A DNA stretch of 64,000 nucleotides, from NCBI RefSeq assembly GCF_009689985.1, contig NZ_QBAW01000003.1, forward strand, positions 1 through 64,000. The letters run 5' to 3'. The translations under genes and the position numbers were made by a program. How positions within the stretch are numbered: the first letter of the stretch is position 1; each line of letters starts with the position of its first letter. Shown one piece after another: positions 17,100-26,487 of this stretch. Below the pieces are notes generated by a model. The model made no database searches and had not been told where the DNA came from. It was given only the letters and a program-made list of their open reading frames with translations. The DNA comes from Helicobacter pylori (lineage in GTDB: Bacteria > Campylobacterota > Campylobacteria > Campylobacterales > Helicobacteraceae).

Positions 17100-18836
17100 T
17101 TAAAATTTAGTGAAATTAGGCTCTACTTTAAACTCGTTTAAAGACTGCCCTTTAAAATCCATCACATGCACTGAGCATGCGATGCATGGGTCAAAAGAAT
17201 GGATAGTCCTAATGATTTCTAAAGGCTGGGTTAAATCAGCGATTTTAGTGCCAATCAAGCTCATTTCATAAGCCCCCCTTTGATTTTTAGAATCTCTAGG
17301 CCCTGCATTCCAAGTAGAAGGCACCACCGCTTGATAATTTTCCACCACGCCGTTTTTAATACGCACCCAATGGCTTAGCATGCCCCTTGGCACTTGACCA
17401 ATGTAGCGCCCTTTATATTCTTGATTTTTATCAATGTGATAAGGAGCGCAAGTGCTTTGATCGCTTTTTAGGTTTTCCACTAACGCATCAAACGCCAAAA
17501 GGCCATTATCAGCGATTGTCTTAGCTTCAATACACCTTGCAGCCGTGCGCCCAAGCGTTGAAAACAACGCTTCTAAAGGCAGTTTAGTGTCTTTTAAAAA
17601 CTTAGTAGCCACTTCAGTAACATAAGGGTTTTTCGCCGCTAAACCTACCACTACAGAACTTAAAGGGCCTACTTCCATGGGCTTACTATCGTATCTGGGC
17701 GATTTTATCCAGGAATATTTATTTTGAGTGTCAAGCACTTTAGCAGGAATGATTTTATTTTCAATCCCCACGCTCTCGCCGTCTTTTAAACCGGTATAAT
17801 GTGGGTTAGTTTGCCCGTCATAAGGGTGGAGTTGCACTTCTTTAGTGTCTTCGTATTGATACCAAGAATGCGTAACTTCTTCTTTAATCAAACTCTCATC
17901 AATGGGGTGCAGTTTGGAAATATCGCCATCAAGCACCACCCCACTACTCAAAAGGTATTTATCCCTCCCAAGCAACACTTCTTCATAAGCGATAAAATTC
18001 CTTAAGCCACAGCCTTTAATAACGGACGGCTCATTAGCGAACATTTCGCCCGCCATCACCAAATCTGGGTAGTAAGCATGGTTGATAAAATGAGCCACCA
18101 CTTCAAACTTGCTCTTCCATTCAGCCAATCTTGTCGGATCCAATATATCCATAACGCTCGTAACACCCCCCACCGTTAGGCTTTGTGGGTGAGGCTGTTT
18201 GGCCCCAAAAATAGCGGTCATTTTCGCCGCTTCCCTTTGGATTTCTAAAAGCTTGAGGTAGTGGCTTAAGACGATTAAATTTTGTTCTGGGCTTAAACGA
18301 TAGGTTTTATGCCCATAATAGCCGTTATTAAAAGGCCCTAACGATCCACCTTTAGCGAAATCGCTCAAGCGTTTTTGAACCGCTTTTAATTCAGGCGCAC
18401 CGGTATTGATAGGATAAGGGCTGTATTTGAAAGAAAGTTTTGCCGCTTGAATGGGATCGGCTTTTAAAGCGCTCATAATATCGCACCAATCAAGCCCATG
18501 CAAAGTATAGAAATGCACCACATGATCATGAAAAAGCAACGCCATGTTCATCAAAGATCGCACCAATTGCGCGTTTAATGGGGGGGTGATGCCTAGAGCG
18601 TTTTCTACCGCCGTGATACCGGCTTTATAATGCGAATAAGTGCATACCCCACAAATCCTTTGAGCGATAAAGCCTGCATCTCGTGGATCTCTGCCTTTAA
18701 TGATCGTTTCTAGCCCTCTAAAAAGCGTAGAAGAAGAAAACGCATCAGTGATCACATTATCATCATCTACGATCACTTCAATCCTTAAATGCCCCTCAAT
18801 CCTAGTGATAGGATCGACTACGATTTTTTTTGACAT
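17100..18836 (-). CDS. hydB: [NiFe]-hydrogenase large subunit
   Basis: HydB is the 578-residue catalytic subunit of the membrane-bound uptake hydrogenase, which oxidises H2 in the periplasm. The two nickel-binding motifs are intact: RICGVC (C62, C65) near the N-terminus and DPCIACSVH (C551, C554, H557) near the C-terminus. The 21 residues after H557 are the peptide expected to be removed by HydD. RGLETIIKGRDPRDA (L0 region) is present. The spacing of nine bases to hydA and 12 to hydC supports one operon. Confidence 0.96.
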   Translation of the reverse strand: MSKKIVVDPITRIEGHLRIEVIVDDDNVITDAFSSSTLFRGLETIIKGRDPRDAGFIAQRICGVCTYSHYKAGITAVENALGITPPLNAQLVRSLMNMALLFHDHVVHFYTLHGLDWCDIMSALKADPIQAAKLSFKYSPYPINTGAPELKAVQKRLSDFAKGGSLGPFNNGYYGHKTYRLSPEQNLIVLSHYLKLLEIQREAAKMTAIFGAKQPHPQSLTVGGVTSVMDILDPTRLAEWKSKFEVVAHFINHAYYPDLVMAGEMFANEPSVIKGCGLRNFIAYEEVLLGRDKYLLSSGVVLDGDISKLHPIDESLIKEEVTHSWYQYEDTKEVQLHPYDGQTNPHYTGLKDGESVGIENKIIPAKVLDTQNKYSWIKSPRYDSKPMEVGPLSSVVVGLAAKNPYVTEVATKFLKDTKLPLEALFSTLGRTAARCIEAKTIADNGLLAFDALVENLKSDQSTCAPYHIDKNQEYKGRYIGQVPRGMLSHWVRIKNGVVENYQAVVPSTWNAGPRDSKNQRGAYEMSLIGTKIADLTQPLEIIRTIHSFDPCIACSVHVMDFKGQSLNEFKVEPNFTKF

Positions 18837-18845
18837 GTTAATCCC

Positions 18846-20006
18846 TTACTCTTTGTTTTTGATCGCTTTAGAAAGGAGCGCATGCGCAACAATCCCAATA
18901 GCGGTTGCACTAAGCAAAGTTGTGCCGACTTTATCGGCCACTTTATCAGCCCCTAAGCCATCAAAAGCGGTTTTAATGGAGCGATTCGCCAAAGGCTCTT
19001 CAAAAGGACTCATCGTATCCCAAAAATTAGGCTCAGAACACCCTATGCACCCATGCCCTGCGCCTATGGGCCAAGAGGTGTGTGAATTGAAGCGGAGTTT
19101 GGAGCAATTGTTGAAAGTGTAAGGCCCTTTACAGCCCATTTTATACAAACAAAAGCCCCTTTTAGCGTTTTCATCGCCAAAATGCTCCACAAATTCGCCC
19201 GCATCAAAATGCCCTCGCCTTTCGCACAAATCATGGATCCTGTTCCCATAAGCCCAAGAGGGGCGGTTATACGCATCCAATTTAGGGAGAGCCCCAAACA
19301 TCAAGTAATAAAGCACATTGCCCACGATATTTTTTTCACTAGGCGGGCAACCGGGAACATTGATTACGGGTTTATCAATGATTTTGTGTAAGGGTTGCGC
19401 GTTAGAGGGGTTAGGGTAAGCCGCTTGAACGCCCCCAAAACTGGAGCATGTGCCTATGGCAAAAATAGCGGCTGCGTATTGAGCGGCTTTCCTGCACTCT
19501 TCAGCCCCCGTTTCAGCGTTTGGACCTTGAGTGAGGAAGTATTCGGTGCCTTGGGGGATACCGCCCTCTACCATTAAAATGTAATTGTTTTTATGCTTTT
19601 CTATGGCGTCATGCAAGCTTTTTTCAGCCTGAAAACCGCTCGCTACCATGATGGTCTCATGGTATTCTAGGTTGATGTAATCAAAAATGATGCTATCAAT
19701 GGTGGGGTCTGCACTCCTTAACAAGCTCTCGCTGCAGCCGGTGCATTCTGCCATGTGCAACCAAATCACAGGCAACCTATTAGCCACTTCTACCGCTTTT
19801 AAAGTCAAGGGAGCAAAACTAGCCGGCAAGGCTAAAGTCGCGCTCATCATGCCCGCCCATTTCAATAAATCACGCCTGGAAATGCCAGCACCCTTAAACT
19901 CGTCTTGCAAGTTTTTATGCTCGTTATGAGCGTTAAACGAGCTGACTATCTCAAGGCGTTCTTCAATCTTTTGATAAGTCTTTTTTTCATCGTAGAACAT
20001 CGCCAC
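18846..20006 (-). CDS. hydA: [NiFe]-hydrogenase small subunit
   Basis: HydA is a 386-residue iron-sulfur subunit. A twin-arginine signal (SRRDLLKWAG, R44-R45, preceded by a long N-region) directs Tat export with HydB. The mature part has WLHMAECTGCSES for the proximal [4Fe-4S] cluster. GTCSSFGG, NVPGCPPS, FCLYKMGCKGP and GHGCIGCSE provide the remaining cluster cysteines. The C-terminus has an anchoring helix (TTLLSATAIGIVAHALL). It is the first gene of hydABCDE. TAAGAT at 20029-20034 on the minus strand is a weak -10 candidate. Nickel or iron regulation (NikR/Fur) is known for the system but I do not see a convincing site here. Confidence 0.96.
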   Translation of the reverse strand: MAMFYDEKKTYQKIEERLEIVSSFNAHNEHKNLQDEFKGAGISRRDLLKWAGMMSATLALPASFAPLTLKAVEVANRLPVIWLHMAECTGCSESLLRSADPTIDSIIFDYINLEYHETIMVASGFQAEKSLHDAIEKHKNNYILMVEGGIPQGTEYFLTQGPNAETGAEECRKAAQYAAAIFAIGTCSSFGGVQAAYPNPSNAQPLHKIIDKPVINVPGCPPSEKNIVGNVLYYLMFGALPKLDAYNRPSWAYGNRIHDLCERRGHFDAGEFVEHFGDENAKRGFCLYKMGCKGPYTFNNCSKLRFNSHTSWPIGAGHGCIGCSEPNFWDTMSPFEEPLANRSIKTAFDGLGADKVADKVGTTLLSATAIGIVAHALLSKAIKNKE

Positions 20007-20160
20007 TCCTTAACTAGAAATTTTCATTATCTTAACATAATAAAAATAATGTAGTGGCAATTGATTATTTTTTAACTTTTATTTTAGATGAAAGGAATTT
20101 CTTTAACATTAAGTTTCATTTGGATAAAATTCCCCCCTATTTTATTAAAAAAGGAACAAA

Positions 20161-20745
20161 ATGAAAAAAGTACTCATCATTAATGGAGCCAAAGCGTTCG
20201 GGAGCTCTGGGGGGAAACTCAATGAAACCTTGACTGATCATGCAAAAAAGACTCTAGAGTCTTTGGGGCTAGAAGTGGATACAACGATCGTGGATAAGGG
20301 CTATGAACACGCTCAAGAAGTGGAGAAATTCTTTAACGCAGATGCGACGATTTGGCAAATGCCTGGCTGGTGGATGGGAGAGCCTTGGATTGTGAAAAAA
20401 TACATTGATGAAGTCTTTACTTTAGGGCATGGGAAGCTTTATGCTAGCGATGGCAGAAGTTCGCAAAACCCCACTAAAAACTACGGGAAAGGGGGCTTGA
20501 TGCAAGGCAAAAAATACATGTTGAGCTTGACTTGGAACGCTCCCATTGAAGCCTTTAACGATCCTAGTGAATTTTTTGAAGGGGTGGGTGTGGATGTTGT
20601 GTATTTGCATTTGCATAAAGCGTTCCAATTTTTAGGGCTTTCAGCGTTGCCTACTTTTATTTGTAATGATGTGATGAAAAACCCCCAAGTGGAGCAGTAT
20701 CTTAACTCTCTCACCACGCATTTGCGCCAAGCTTTTGGCAAGTGA
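20161..20745 (+). CDS. mdaB: NADPH quinone reductase (modulator of drug activity)
   Basis: This is a 194-residue flavodoxin-fold FAD enzyme that reduces quinones by two electrons and protects against oxidative stress. It has the N-terminal VLIINGAKAFGSSGGKLNET phosphate-binding stretch, the WQMPGWWMGEPWIVKKYIDEV motif of the MdaB/NQO1 family, and GKGGLMQGKKYMLSLTWNAP. The ATG follows AAAAGGAAC. It diverges from hydA. A G/C-rich hairpin follows at 20768-20790. Confidence 0.93.
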   Translation: MKKVLIINGAKAFGSSGGKLNETLTDHAKKTLESLGLEVDTTIVDKGYEHAQEVEKFFNADATIWQMPGWWMGEPWIVKKYIDEVFTLGHGKLYASDGRSSQNPTKNYGKGGLMQGKKYMLSLTWNAPIEAFNDPSEFFEGVGVDVVYLHLHKAFQFLGLSALPTFICNDVMKNPQVEQYLNSLTTHLRQAFGK

Positions 20746-20767
20746 TTTTAAAATAAGAGCTTTTTAA

Positions 20768-20790
20768 CCCCCCCCCATTTCTTTGGGGGG
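20768..20790. terminator. Bidirectional GC hairpin between mdaB and the DUF262 gene
   Basis: Nine C (20768-20776), then ATTTCTTT, then six G (20785-20790) form a six-pair stem with an eight-base loop between two convergent genes. The 3' sides are T-poor on both strands (CTTGTTTATT, and GGGTTAAAAAG on the other), so termination may be partial. The unpaired extra C residues are a slippage-prone run. Confidence 0.55.
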
Positions 20791-20795
20791 CTTGT

Positions 20796-22847
20796 TTATT
20801 CCACAATAAAGTCTCTGGGATTGAGATCGCAGCCTAAGATGAGATCTTTAAGATTACTGCCCGTAGTTTGATAACTCGCATTGCTTACAAAGTAGAATCC
20901 GTATTTTTCAAAAGGCACAACATTAGTGCCATCTCTATCCCTTAATTGCGCTTTTGCTTTATCCCAACAAATGTAGCTTGGAAGCTCATCGTCTGTATAG
21001 CTTTCAAAGGCTTCTCTGGCATTTTCTAGCAAGTAGTTTATGACAACGCTAGCTAATTCCTTAGCGTTTCTTGCCATGCACCTTTGGCCATTGGGGAGCT
21101 TAACGCTTTGAAGCTTATGGTCAGTTAAATTATCATCAAGGGTTTTGTGAAGCTCTCTTGTGCGGTATTCTTTAGGCAAATCTTTAAACAATCCCACTTG
21201 ACAGAATTGATCCGCTAAATATTCGCTCCTGGCCCTCACTTCCTCTATCCCCCAAGAATGGGTGTTATTGATGAAATAGTCGTTTAAATGCAAGGAGCTG
21301 TATTCTTCCATAAGCGCTATTTTTGCCTCGTAAGATTTGTTGCCAAGCTTTTGATTTTGCCCTGATAAGGTTAGATTCCCAAAATTATTGAGATAGTCTT
21401 GCTCAAAAGTGAAATAGTCCCCTACCCTATCACGCCATTCTTGTGTGGGGGTTTTGGGGTAGAAATGCTCCACTTCTAGATTTTCTTCTCTTGGCGGTTC
21501 GGCGTTGCTTAGCTTTTCTATCTCAAGCAAAATGAACTTGCACACTTGATTTGCTGCATAAGCGTTACGCACAAGAAACGCCGCTTTAATTTTATCGTCA
21601 TTAGGGAACGCCGCTTGACCAACGCTCTTGCCCAGATACCGCTTCAATGCATCGGCTGAAACATTTTCCCCTAGCTGTCTGTATAAAGAATAAAGAACTC
21701 TGGTAAGCGTAGGGGAAGAATCCCCGCACACGCTCCGGCGCACATAGTAGCTGGTAAGGATTTGCAAAATTTCGTGGAAGTTTTCATAATCCAATTTGCC
21801 TTCTTCAAAATCTCTGGCGCAACGCAAGATGAAGGGCTTTGCCACGCCAAATTGGATTTTCACCAGATCTTTGATACGCAAGCGTAAATTCGCTAACTGC
21901 TGCGGATCCCCACACTCTAAAATATGATGATCTCTGTCTAAAAAGATTTGATAGATTCTGCCATATTCACGCATATCGCTCATAAGACCTTGTATATTAT
22001 CAGGGAAATTGTCTCTGTGGTGGGCTTTTAGCGTGTAATACACTTCACGCTCTTCTTTTTTTAATTTATCTTCAAAATAGATTCTTAAATAGGTTAGAAT
22101 AAATTCATTCAAATCCTTTTCGCCAAGCCAATTTTCTAAAGGAACCCAATAAGTGTCATAAAGATGTTTCTGTCTGTCAGAATTTTCCCCCATCATCAGG
22201 TAGTTGCGGATGAGATCCAGCCCTTTTAATTGCACGCCGGTAGCGTTAATGCTTTCAAACACCACTTGCGGATCGTCTTCGCCTACCTCTAAACCTATGG
22301 CTACGATTTTAAGCCGCAAAAACGCGCCATAAATCTCTTCAATGCGATACCCTTTGCTGATATATCGTTCAAGCTCTTTGGTGAGAAATTTATAATTGTT
22401 CCTAATGTGTGATACGCCTTGCAGTTCATGCGATCGATTTTGCATGACCAGATCAAAGGCTTCTTTGTCGCTTTTAATGGGCTTGAGACGCAACCTTTGT
22501 CCTGAAAGATTGAGTAGATTACCAATCTCTTTTTTTATCCCTTCATTTTGTATCTTTGTTTCTACGGCTTTGAGCAAAAGCATGATGGTAGTAACCCTTT
22601 GCTGCCCGTCAATGATGACAAATTCTTGCAGTTGTCTTAAGCTCTTTTCATCATCAATCAAATGCAAAACATAAGTGATAGAACCCATGAAATGCGTTTT
22701 CTTATTTTGAGAAATACTGACAATATCTTGCAGTAATTTTTCACAATTTTCTTCTTCCCAAGTGTAGTTCCTCTGGTATACAGGGATAGAAAAGATCGTG
22801 CCTGTTAGGGCAAAAAAGTCGTTAACGGTGCTTTGTGTTGCTCTCAT
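20796..22847 (-). CDS. DUF262-DUF1524 protein (GmrSD-like nuclease family)
   Basis: The 683-residue protein has a DUF262 (ParB/Srx-like NTPase) N-terminus: FSIPVYQRNYTWEEEN at 19-34 and VIIDGQQRVTTIMLL at 77-91, whose DGQQR is the family hallmark. FESINATGVQLKGLDLIRN follows at about 197-215. Around residue 460 begins a DUF1524-type His-Me-finger region: EVEHFYPKTP, then YLNNFGNLTLSGQNQKLGNKSY. This is the H...N..N...K pattern of GmrSD type IV restriction enzymes and related anti-phage proteins. A further C-terminal domain of about 120 residues is unassigned. The ATG has AAGGAAG upstream. It stands alone between mdaB and the Sel1 gene. The likely role is defence against modified or invading DNA (inference from family). 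A T13 tract lies upstream. Confidence 0.85.
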   Translation of the reverse strand: MRATQSTVNDFFALTGTIFSIPVYQRNYTWEEENCEKLLQDIVSISQNKKTHFMGSITYVLHLIDDEKSLRQLQEFVIIDGQQRVTTIMLLLKAVETKIQNEGIKKEIGNLLNLSGQRLRLKPIKSDKEAFDLVMQNRSHELQGVSHIRNNYKFLTKELERYISKGYRIEEIYGAFLRLKIVAIGLEVGEDDPQVVFESINATGVQLKGLDLIRNYLMMGENSDRQKHLYDTYWVPLENWLGEKDLNEFILTYLRIYFEDKLKKEEREVYYTLKAHHRDNFPDNIQGLMSDMREYGRIYQIFLDRDHHILECGDPQQLANLRLRIKDLVKIQFGVAKPFILRCARDFEEGKLDYENFHEILQILTSYYVRRSVCGDSSPTLTRVLYSLYRQLGENVSADALKRYLGKSVGQAAFPNDDKIKAAFLVRNAYAANQVCKFILLEIEKLSNAEPPREENLEVEHFYPKTPTQEWRDRVGDYFTFEQDYLNNFGNLTLSGQNQKLGNKSYEAKIALMEEYSSLHLNDYFINNTHSWGIEEVRARSEYLADQFCQVGLFKDLPKEYRTRELHKTLDDNLTDHKLQSVKLPNGQRCMARNAKELASVVINYLLENAREAFESYTDDELPSYICWDKAKAQLRDRDGTNVVPFEKYGFYFVSNASYQTTGSNLKDLILGCDLNPRDFIVE

Positions 22848-22867
22848 AGCTCTTCCTTTTAAGTAAA

Positions 22868-22906
22868 ATTACAATCACACCGAGTATTAAATCAAAAAAA
22901 AAAAAA
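22868..22906 (-). promoter_or_regulatory. Promoter with T13 tract for the DUF262 gene
   Basis: On the minus strand TGTAAT (22868-22873) is a plausible -10, 20 bases before the ATG. About 20 bases further upstream is an uninterrupted run of 13 T (22894-22906, A on the plus strand). Length changes in such tracts around -35/-50 alter promoter strength in other H. pylori genes such as sabA, so transcriptional phase or level variation is plausible. Confidence 0.5.
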
Positions 22907-22966
22907 GAGCTTAAACTTTTGAAAAAACCACAATTTGTGGCTGAATTTATTAAGAAATGGCTATTA

Positions 22967-24025
22967 CTAAGGCATCTCATAAGAATGATAGGGCATGAAC
23001 AAGCGCCCATAATTAGGATTCACGCGCAATAAATGCTCTTTGAAATTCCCGTAATTACGACAGCTTGACTCAAAACCATTATCGCACGCATACGAGAATA
23101 AATCCAAAGCCCTCTGATCGTCTTGAGGCACGCCTAAGCCCTTTTGATACAGCACGCCTAAATTGTTACAGCTCCCCAAAATCCCCCCATCGCATGCCAT
23201 TTGAAAATATTTCGCCGCGTAGTGGTTATTCAAAGGAGCCCCTAAATCCCCATTCGCATAAATCCAGCCTAAATTCGCGCACCCCATCATATCCCCAGCG
23301 TTACACGCCAAATAATTCAAATCCACTTGACTGAGTTGCGCTTTATCAATGCCATAAATATTATTCACATTAGACATCAAGCCCAGATTATAACACCCCA
23401 TATCATTCCCATTATCGCATGAAAATTTATAATAACTTATCGCTTTGTAATAATCTTTGGGGACCCCACTCCCATTAGCGAACATCCACCCCAAATTATT
23501 GCATGCGAGCATATCCCCCCCTTGACAAGCCACCGCATACAATTGCAAAGCGTTTTCCTTATCGTTTGAATCAGCGTTTTTTTTGTTTTCATACATTTGA
23601 GCTAAATTCGCGCAAGCGGTCGCATCGCCCCCACTGCAACCCATTTCATAATAGCGAGCGGCTTTTAGTCTGTTGGTTTGAATCCCTACCCCATTAGCAT
23701 ACATCGCCCCTACCGCAAAACACCCGGCCGCATTACCATTATCGCACGATTGGGAAAAAAGCTTAAAAGCCCCTTGATAATCGCCCTTTTTAGCCAAATC
23801 AATACCGGCAGAAAGCTCGGTTTGAGCGTTTTCAGGCGATCCTAATTTGTCTAACAGATTGGAGTTATCGTTTTTAGGGGTGATCTGGGTGTTAGGGTTT
23901 GGCGCACCCTTTGCGTTAGCGGGGTTAAGTTCAAGGGGCGTGTTTTTTGGGGCTTGATTGTTTTCTTCAGCGCCGCTAAGCTGTAAGATTAAAAAAACAA
24001 GCAATAACAAACTTTGTTTGAGCAT
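22967..24025 (-). CDS. Sel1-repeat, cysteine-rich secreted protein (Hcp-like)
   Basis: The 352-residue protein has a signal peptide (MLKQSLLLLVFLILQLSGA), a Pro/Asn-rich linker, and then six to seven Sel1-like repeats of about 36 residues. Each carries a pair of cysteines, as in SCDNGNAAGCFAVGAMYANG, GCSGGDATACANLAQMYEN and CQGGDMLACNNLGWMFANG. This is the Helicobacter cysteine-rich protein design, in which each helix-turn-helix is locked by a disulfide in the periplasm or outside. It corresponds to HP0628. Relatives bind beta-lactams or immune targets; no ligand can be read here. It begins 11 bases after the dapD stop, so it probably shares the ispG-dapD transcript. Confidence 0.9.
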   Translation of the reverse strand: MLKQSLLLLVFLILQLSGAEENNQAPKNTPLELNPANAKGAPNPNTQITPKNDNSNLLDKLGSPENAQTELSAGIDLAKKGDYQGAFKLFSQSCDNGNAAGCFAVGAMYANGVGIQTNRLKAARYYEMGCSGGDATACANLAQMYENKKNADSNDKENALQLYAVACQGGDMLACNNLGWMFANGSGVPKDYYKAISYYKFSCDNGNDMGCYNLGLMSNVNNIYGIDKAQLSQVDLNYLACNAGDMMGCANLGWIYANGDLGAPLNNHYAAKYFQMACDGGILGSCNNLGVLYQKGLGVPQDDQRALDLFSYACDNGFESSCRNYGNFKEHLLRVNPNYGRLFMPYHSYEMP

Positions 24026-24036
24026 TCTTTTAATCC

Positions 24037-25251
24037 TTAATGCAGGTTTTGATTCAACTCAATTTTTTTCACGCTCCTAAAAGCGATTAGCTTACCATTT
24101 TGGCTATTGGAACGAAAATGCACGCCATTTTTTCCGGAAAGCTCTTTGCCTTTGTAAAGATTGTTGGCATGTTTTTCTAACGTGCTATTCACTTCTAAAA
24201 GCTTTTTAAACTCATTTTCTTCAATTTCTATCACGCTCCCGGCTAGTATCGCAACGCCTGCATCCACAATACAGCCATCGCCTAAACTAATGCCGGTAAC
24301 GCTATTAGCCCCTAACAGACAATTTTTCCCGATGCTAATGGGGTTGTTATTCCCTCCACTTAAAACGCCTAAAACGCTCGCTCCTCCACCAATATCAGTG
24401 CCTGCTCCAACCACCACTGATGAAGAAATGCGCCCCTCATTCATGCACACTCCCATAGCCCCTGCGTTAAAATTCACGTAACTCGCCCCAGGCATTTGGG
24501 TATAACCTCCAGTCCCTAAATACGCCCCAAAGCGCGTTTTTGAGCTATCCAATAAGCGGATATTATCAAACTCAGGGATTAATTGCATCAAATAGCGCGG
24601 GAATTTATCTATAAAATCAATGCTAGGGAAATGGCCTCGCATTTTTAAAGCCACTTCGTTCATCCTAAGCCATTCTAATTCATAAGGCTTGTTACCGCTC
24701 CAGGCCGCATTAGAAAGCTGGTTGAAAATGCCCTCTAAATTCAAACTCCTCAAAGGGGCTTTCCCTAAAGAAAGTGCTAAAAGTTTCATATACGCGCTCT
24801 CCACGCTCTCGCAAGGCTTGTCTTCATACAAGATCACCAAGCGATAAAGAGACTCCCCATCGCTATTTTTCAAACGATTTTCTTCCAAAGCCTTTAAAAG
24901 CTCTAAAACCACTTGGATGTTTTTATGAGCCATTTTATTAGAATAGGCTTCATTCAAAAAGGGCGTATAAAACTCTAGCGCTTTTAACACAAAACTTTCA
25001 TCAATCTCAACGACGCACTCGCTCGTGCTCTCTTTTAGGATTTTGTCTTTAGAAAGCGAATTGCAAAACACCGCATAAGAGCCTAGATTTTCATCTTTCC
25101 AGTTCAAAACGGGGTAAGTGGCGCATAAAATCTTTTTGGAAATAGGGGCAATATCCACTCGGGCAATGCCAAAACCTAAAGGCTCTCTATAACAACTGGA
25201 TTGCTGGTAGTTGCTCACAAAATTTTTAAACTTATTTATCATGTTTATCAT
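24037..25251 (-). CDS. dapD: 2,3,4,5-tetrahydropyridine-2,6-dicarboxylate N-succinyltransferase
   Basis: DapD succinylates tetrahydrodipicolinate in the lysine/meso-DAP pathway that feeds peptidoglycan. The 404-residue form is the long epsilonproteobacterial type. An N-terminal domain of about 220 residues precedes the left-handed beta helix, seen as hexapeptide-like runs: GAYLGTGGYTQMPGASYVN, SSVVVGAGTDIGGGASVLG and GKNCLLGANSVTGISLGDG. Two in-frame ATGs lie at 25251 and 25242; the first has AAAGGA at good spacing, the second is also possible. It is two bases from the ispG stop. Confidence 0.92.
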   Translation of the reverse strand: MINMINKFKNFVSNYQQSSCYREPLGFGIARVDIAPISKKILCATYPVLNWKDENLGSYAVFCNSLSKDKILKESTSECVVEIDESFVLKALEFYTPFLNEAYSNKMAHKNIQVVLELLKALEENRLKNSDGESLYRLVILYEDKPCESVESAYMKLLALSLGKAPLRSLNLEGIFNQLSNAAWSGNKPYELEWLRMNEVALKMRGHFPSIDFIDKFPRYLMQLIPEFDNIRLLDSSKTRFGAYLGTGGYTQMPGASYVNFNAGAMGVCMNEGRISSSVVVGAGTDIGGGASVLGVLSGGNNNPISIGKNCLLGANSVTGISLGDGCIVDAGVAILAGSVIEIEENEFKKLLEVNSTLEKHANNLYKGKELSGKNGVHFRSNSQNGKLIAFRSVKKIELNQNLH

Positions 25252-25253
25252 GC

Positions 25254-26333
25254 CTAATCCTTTAAACTTTTTTCTCTTTCTTTAGCTAAATTTTCCACTT
25301 CTATCACAAAAGTTTCAAACAAATCCTTTTCAGCCAGTTTGTGAATGACTTTACCCTCTTTAATGATCAAACCGCTGCGATTCCCAAAAGCGATCGCCAT
25401 GTCTGCATGCTTGGCTTCACCTAAAGCATTCACCACGCAACCCATCACGCTAATGTCTAAAGGGGTTTTAATGTGGCTTAGGCGTTTTTCTACCTTACTC
25501 GCCATATCCACTAAATTGGCTTCAATGCGCCCGCAAGTAGGGCAAGAAATCAAATTAACCCCTTCTTTCAAACGCCCGCTATGGCGTAAAATCGCTCTAG
25601 CCACTTTAATTTCATTTTCTAATTCCCCTGTGATGGATACGCGCATCGTATCCCCAATGCCCTCCATTAAAAGCCCCCCTAAAGCCATGGCGGATTTGAT
25701 ACTAGAGCTAAAAAGATTACCCGCTTCAGTAACCCCCAAATGGAAAGGATAGATCACAAGAGGGCGTAACATCCTGTAAGCTTGCATGGTGCGCATCACA
25801 TCGCTTGCTTTTAAAGAAATCTTAAAATCAGTAAAATCCAAATCTTCTAAAAGTTTGGCGTTATACAAAGCGCTTTCTACCATGCCTTTTGGGGTGGGTC
25901 CGTATTTTTGATCAAACTGCTTTTCTAAACTCCCGGCATTCACGCCAATTCTTATAGGAATGTTTTTTTCTTTACAAGCATCAACCACCGCTTTGATTTT
26001 ATCTTTAGAGCCGATGTTTCCGGGGTTAATCCTGATCGCATCCACGCTTTGAGCGGCAATGAGAGCGAATTTATAATGGAAATGAATATCAGCGATTAAA
26101 GGCAAAGAGGACACTTTTTTCAATTCTTTTAAGGCTAGGGCGTCCTTTTCATTACTCACCGCCACCCTCACTAAATCAGCCCCGGCGAGTTTGAGTCTGT
26201 CAATTTGATTTTTAGTGCTTTCAATATCAGCGGTTTTACTAAAGGTCATGCTTTGCGTGCTTATAGGAGCATCACCCCCTATGGCCACGCCACCGATAAA
26301 AATTTGCTTGGTCTTCACTCTATTTTCCAGCAT
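25254..26333 (-). CDS. ispG: 4-hydroxy-3-methylbut-2-en-1-yl diphosphate synthase
   Basis: IspG (GcpE) reduces methylerythritol cyclodiphosphate to HMBPP in the non-mevalonate isoprenoid pathway. The protein is 359 residues. The TIM-barrel part is visible from [15 protein letters not shown] through [11 protein letters not shown] and RINPGNIG. The [4Fe-4S] domain has SCPTCGR and [12 protein letters not shown] in the last third, with the glutamate ligand next to the last cysteine. TATAAT at 26368-26373 lies 35 bases upstream, and AGAGG before the ATG is a fair ribosome site. Confidence 0.95.
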   Translation of the reverse strand: MLENRVKTKQIFIGGVAIGGDAPISTQSMTFSKTADIESTKNQIDRLKLAGADLVRVAVSNEKDALALKELKKVSSLPLIADIHFHYKFALIAAQSVDAIRINPGNIGSKDKIKAVVDACKEKNIPIRIGVNAGSLEKQFDQKYGPTPKGMVESALYNAKLLEDLDFTDFKISLKASDVMRTMQAYRMLRPLVIYPFHLGVTEAGNLFSSSIKSAMALGGLLMEGIGDTMRVSITGELENEIKVARAILRHSGRLKEGVNLISCPTCGRIEANLVDMASKVEKRLSHIKTPLDISVMGCVVNALGEAKHADMAIAFGNRSGLIIKEGKVIHKLAEKDLFETFVIEVENLAKEREKSLKD

Positions 26334-26367
26334 TAAACCTCTTCTTCAAGTTAAATTCTTATGCGTT

Positions 26368-26373
26368 ATTATA
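26368..26373 (-). promoter_or_regulatory. -10 element of the ispG-dapD-sel1 operon
   Basis: TATAAT on the minus strand in the context GAGTATAATAACG, 35 bases before the ispG ATG. The rest of the divergent gap to 26487 is AT-rich. TAAGAT runs near 26450 and 26470 on the plus strand are weak -10 candidates for the aminotransferase gene. Confidence 0.55.
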
Positions 26374-26487
26374 CTCTTTTATGCTCTCTCTTTTATGTTG
26401 TCTTTGGCTCTTTTTTAGCGCTTTGAATGATAAACGCTTAAATTTTAGGTAAGATTAACTATTCCATTTTAAGATTAAAGTAGCCCT

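Noticed and set aside
22967..24025. Regularly spaced repeats suggestive of a CRISPR array
   Set aside because: They are the ~108-bp coding repeats of a Sel1 protein, diverged and in frame, with no spacers. No CRISPR array is present in the window.
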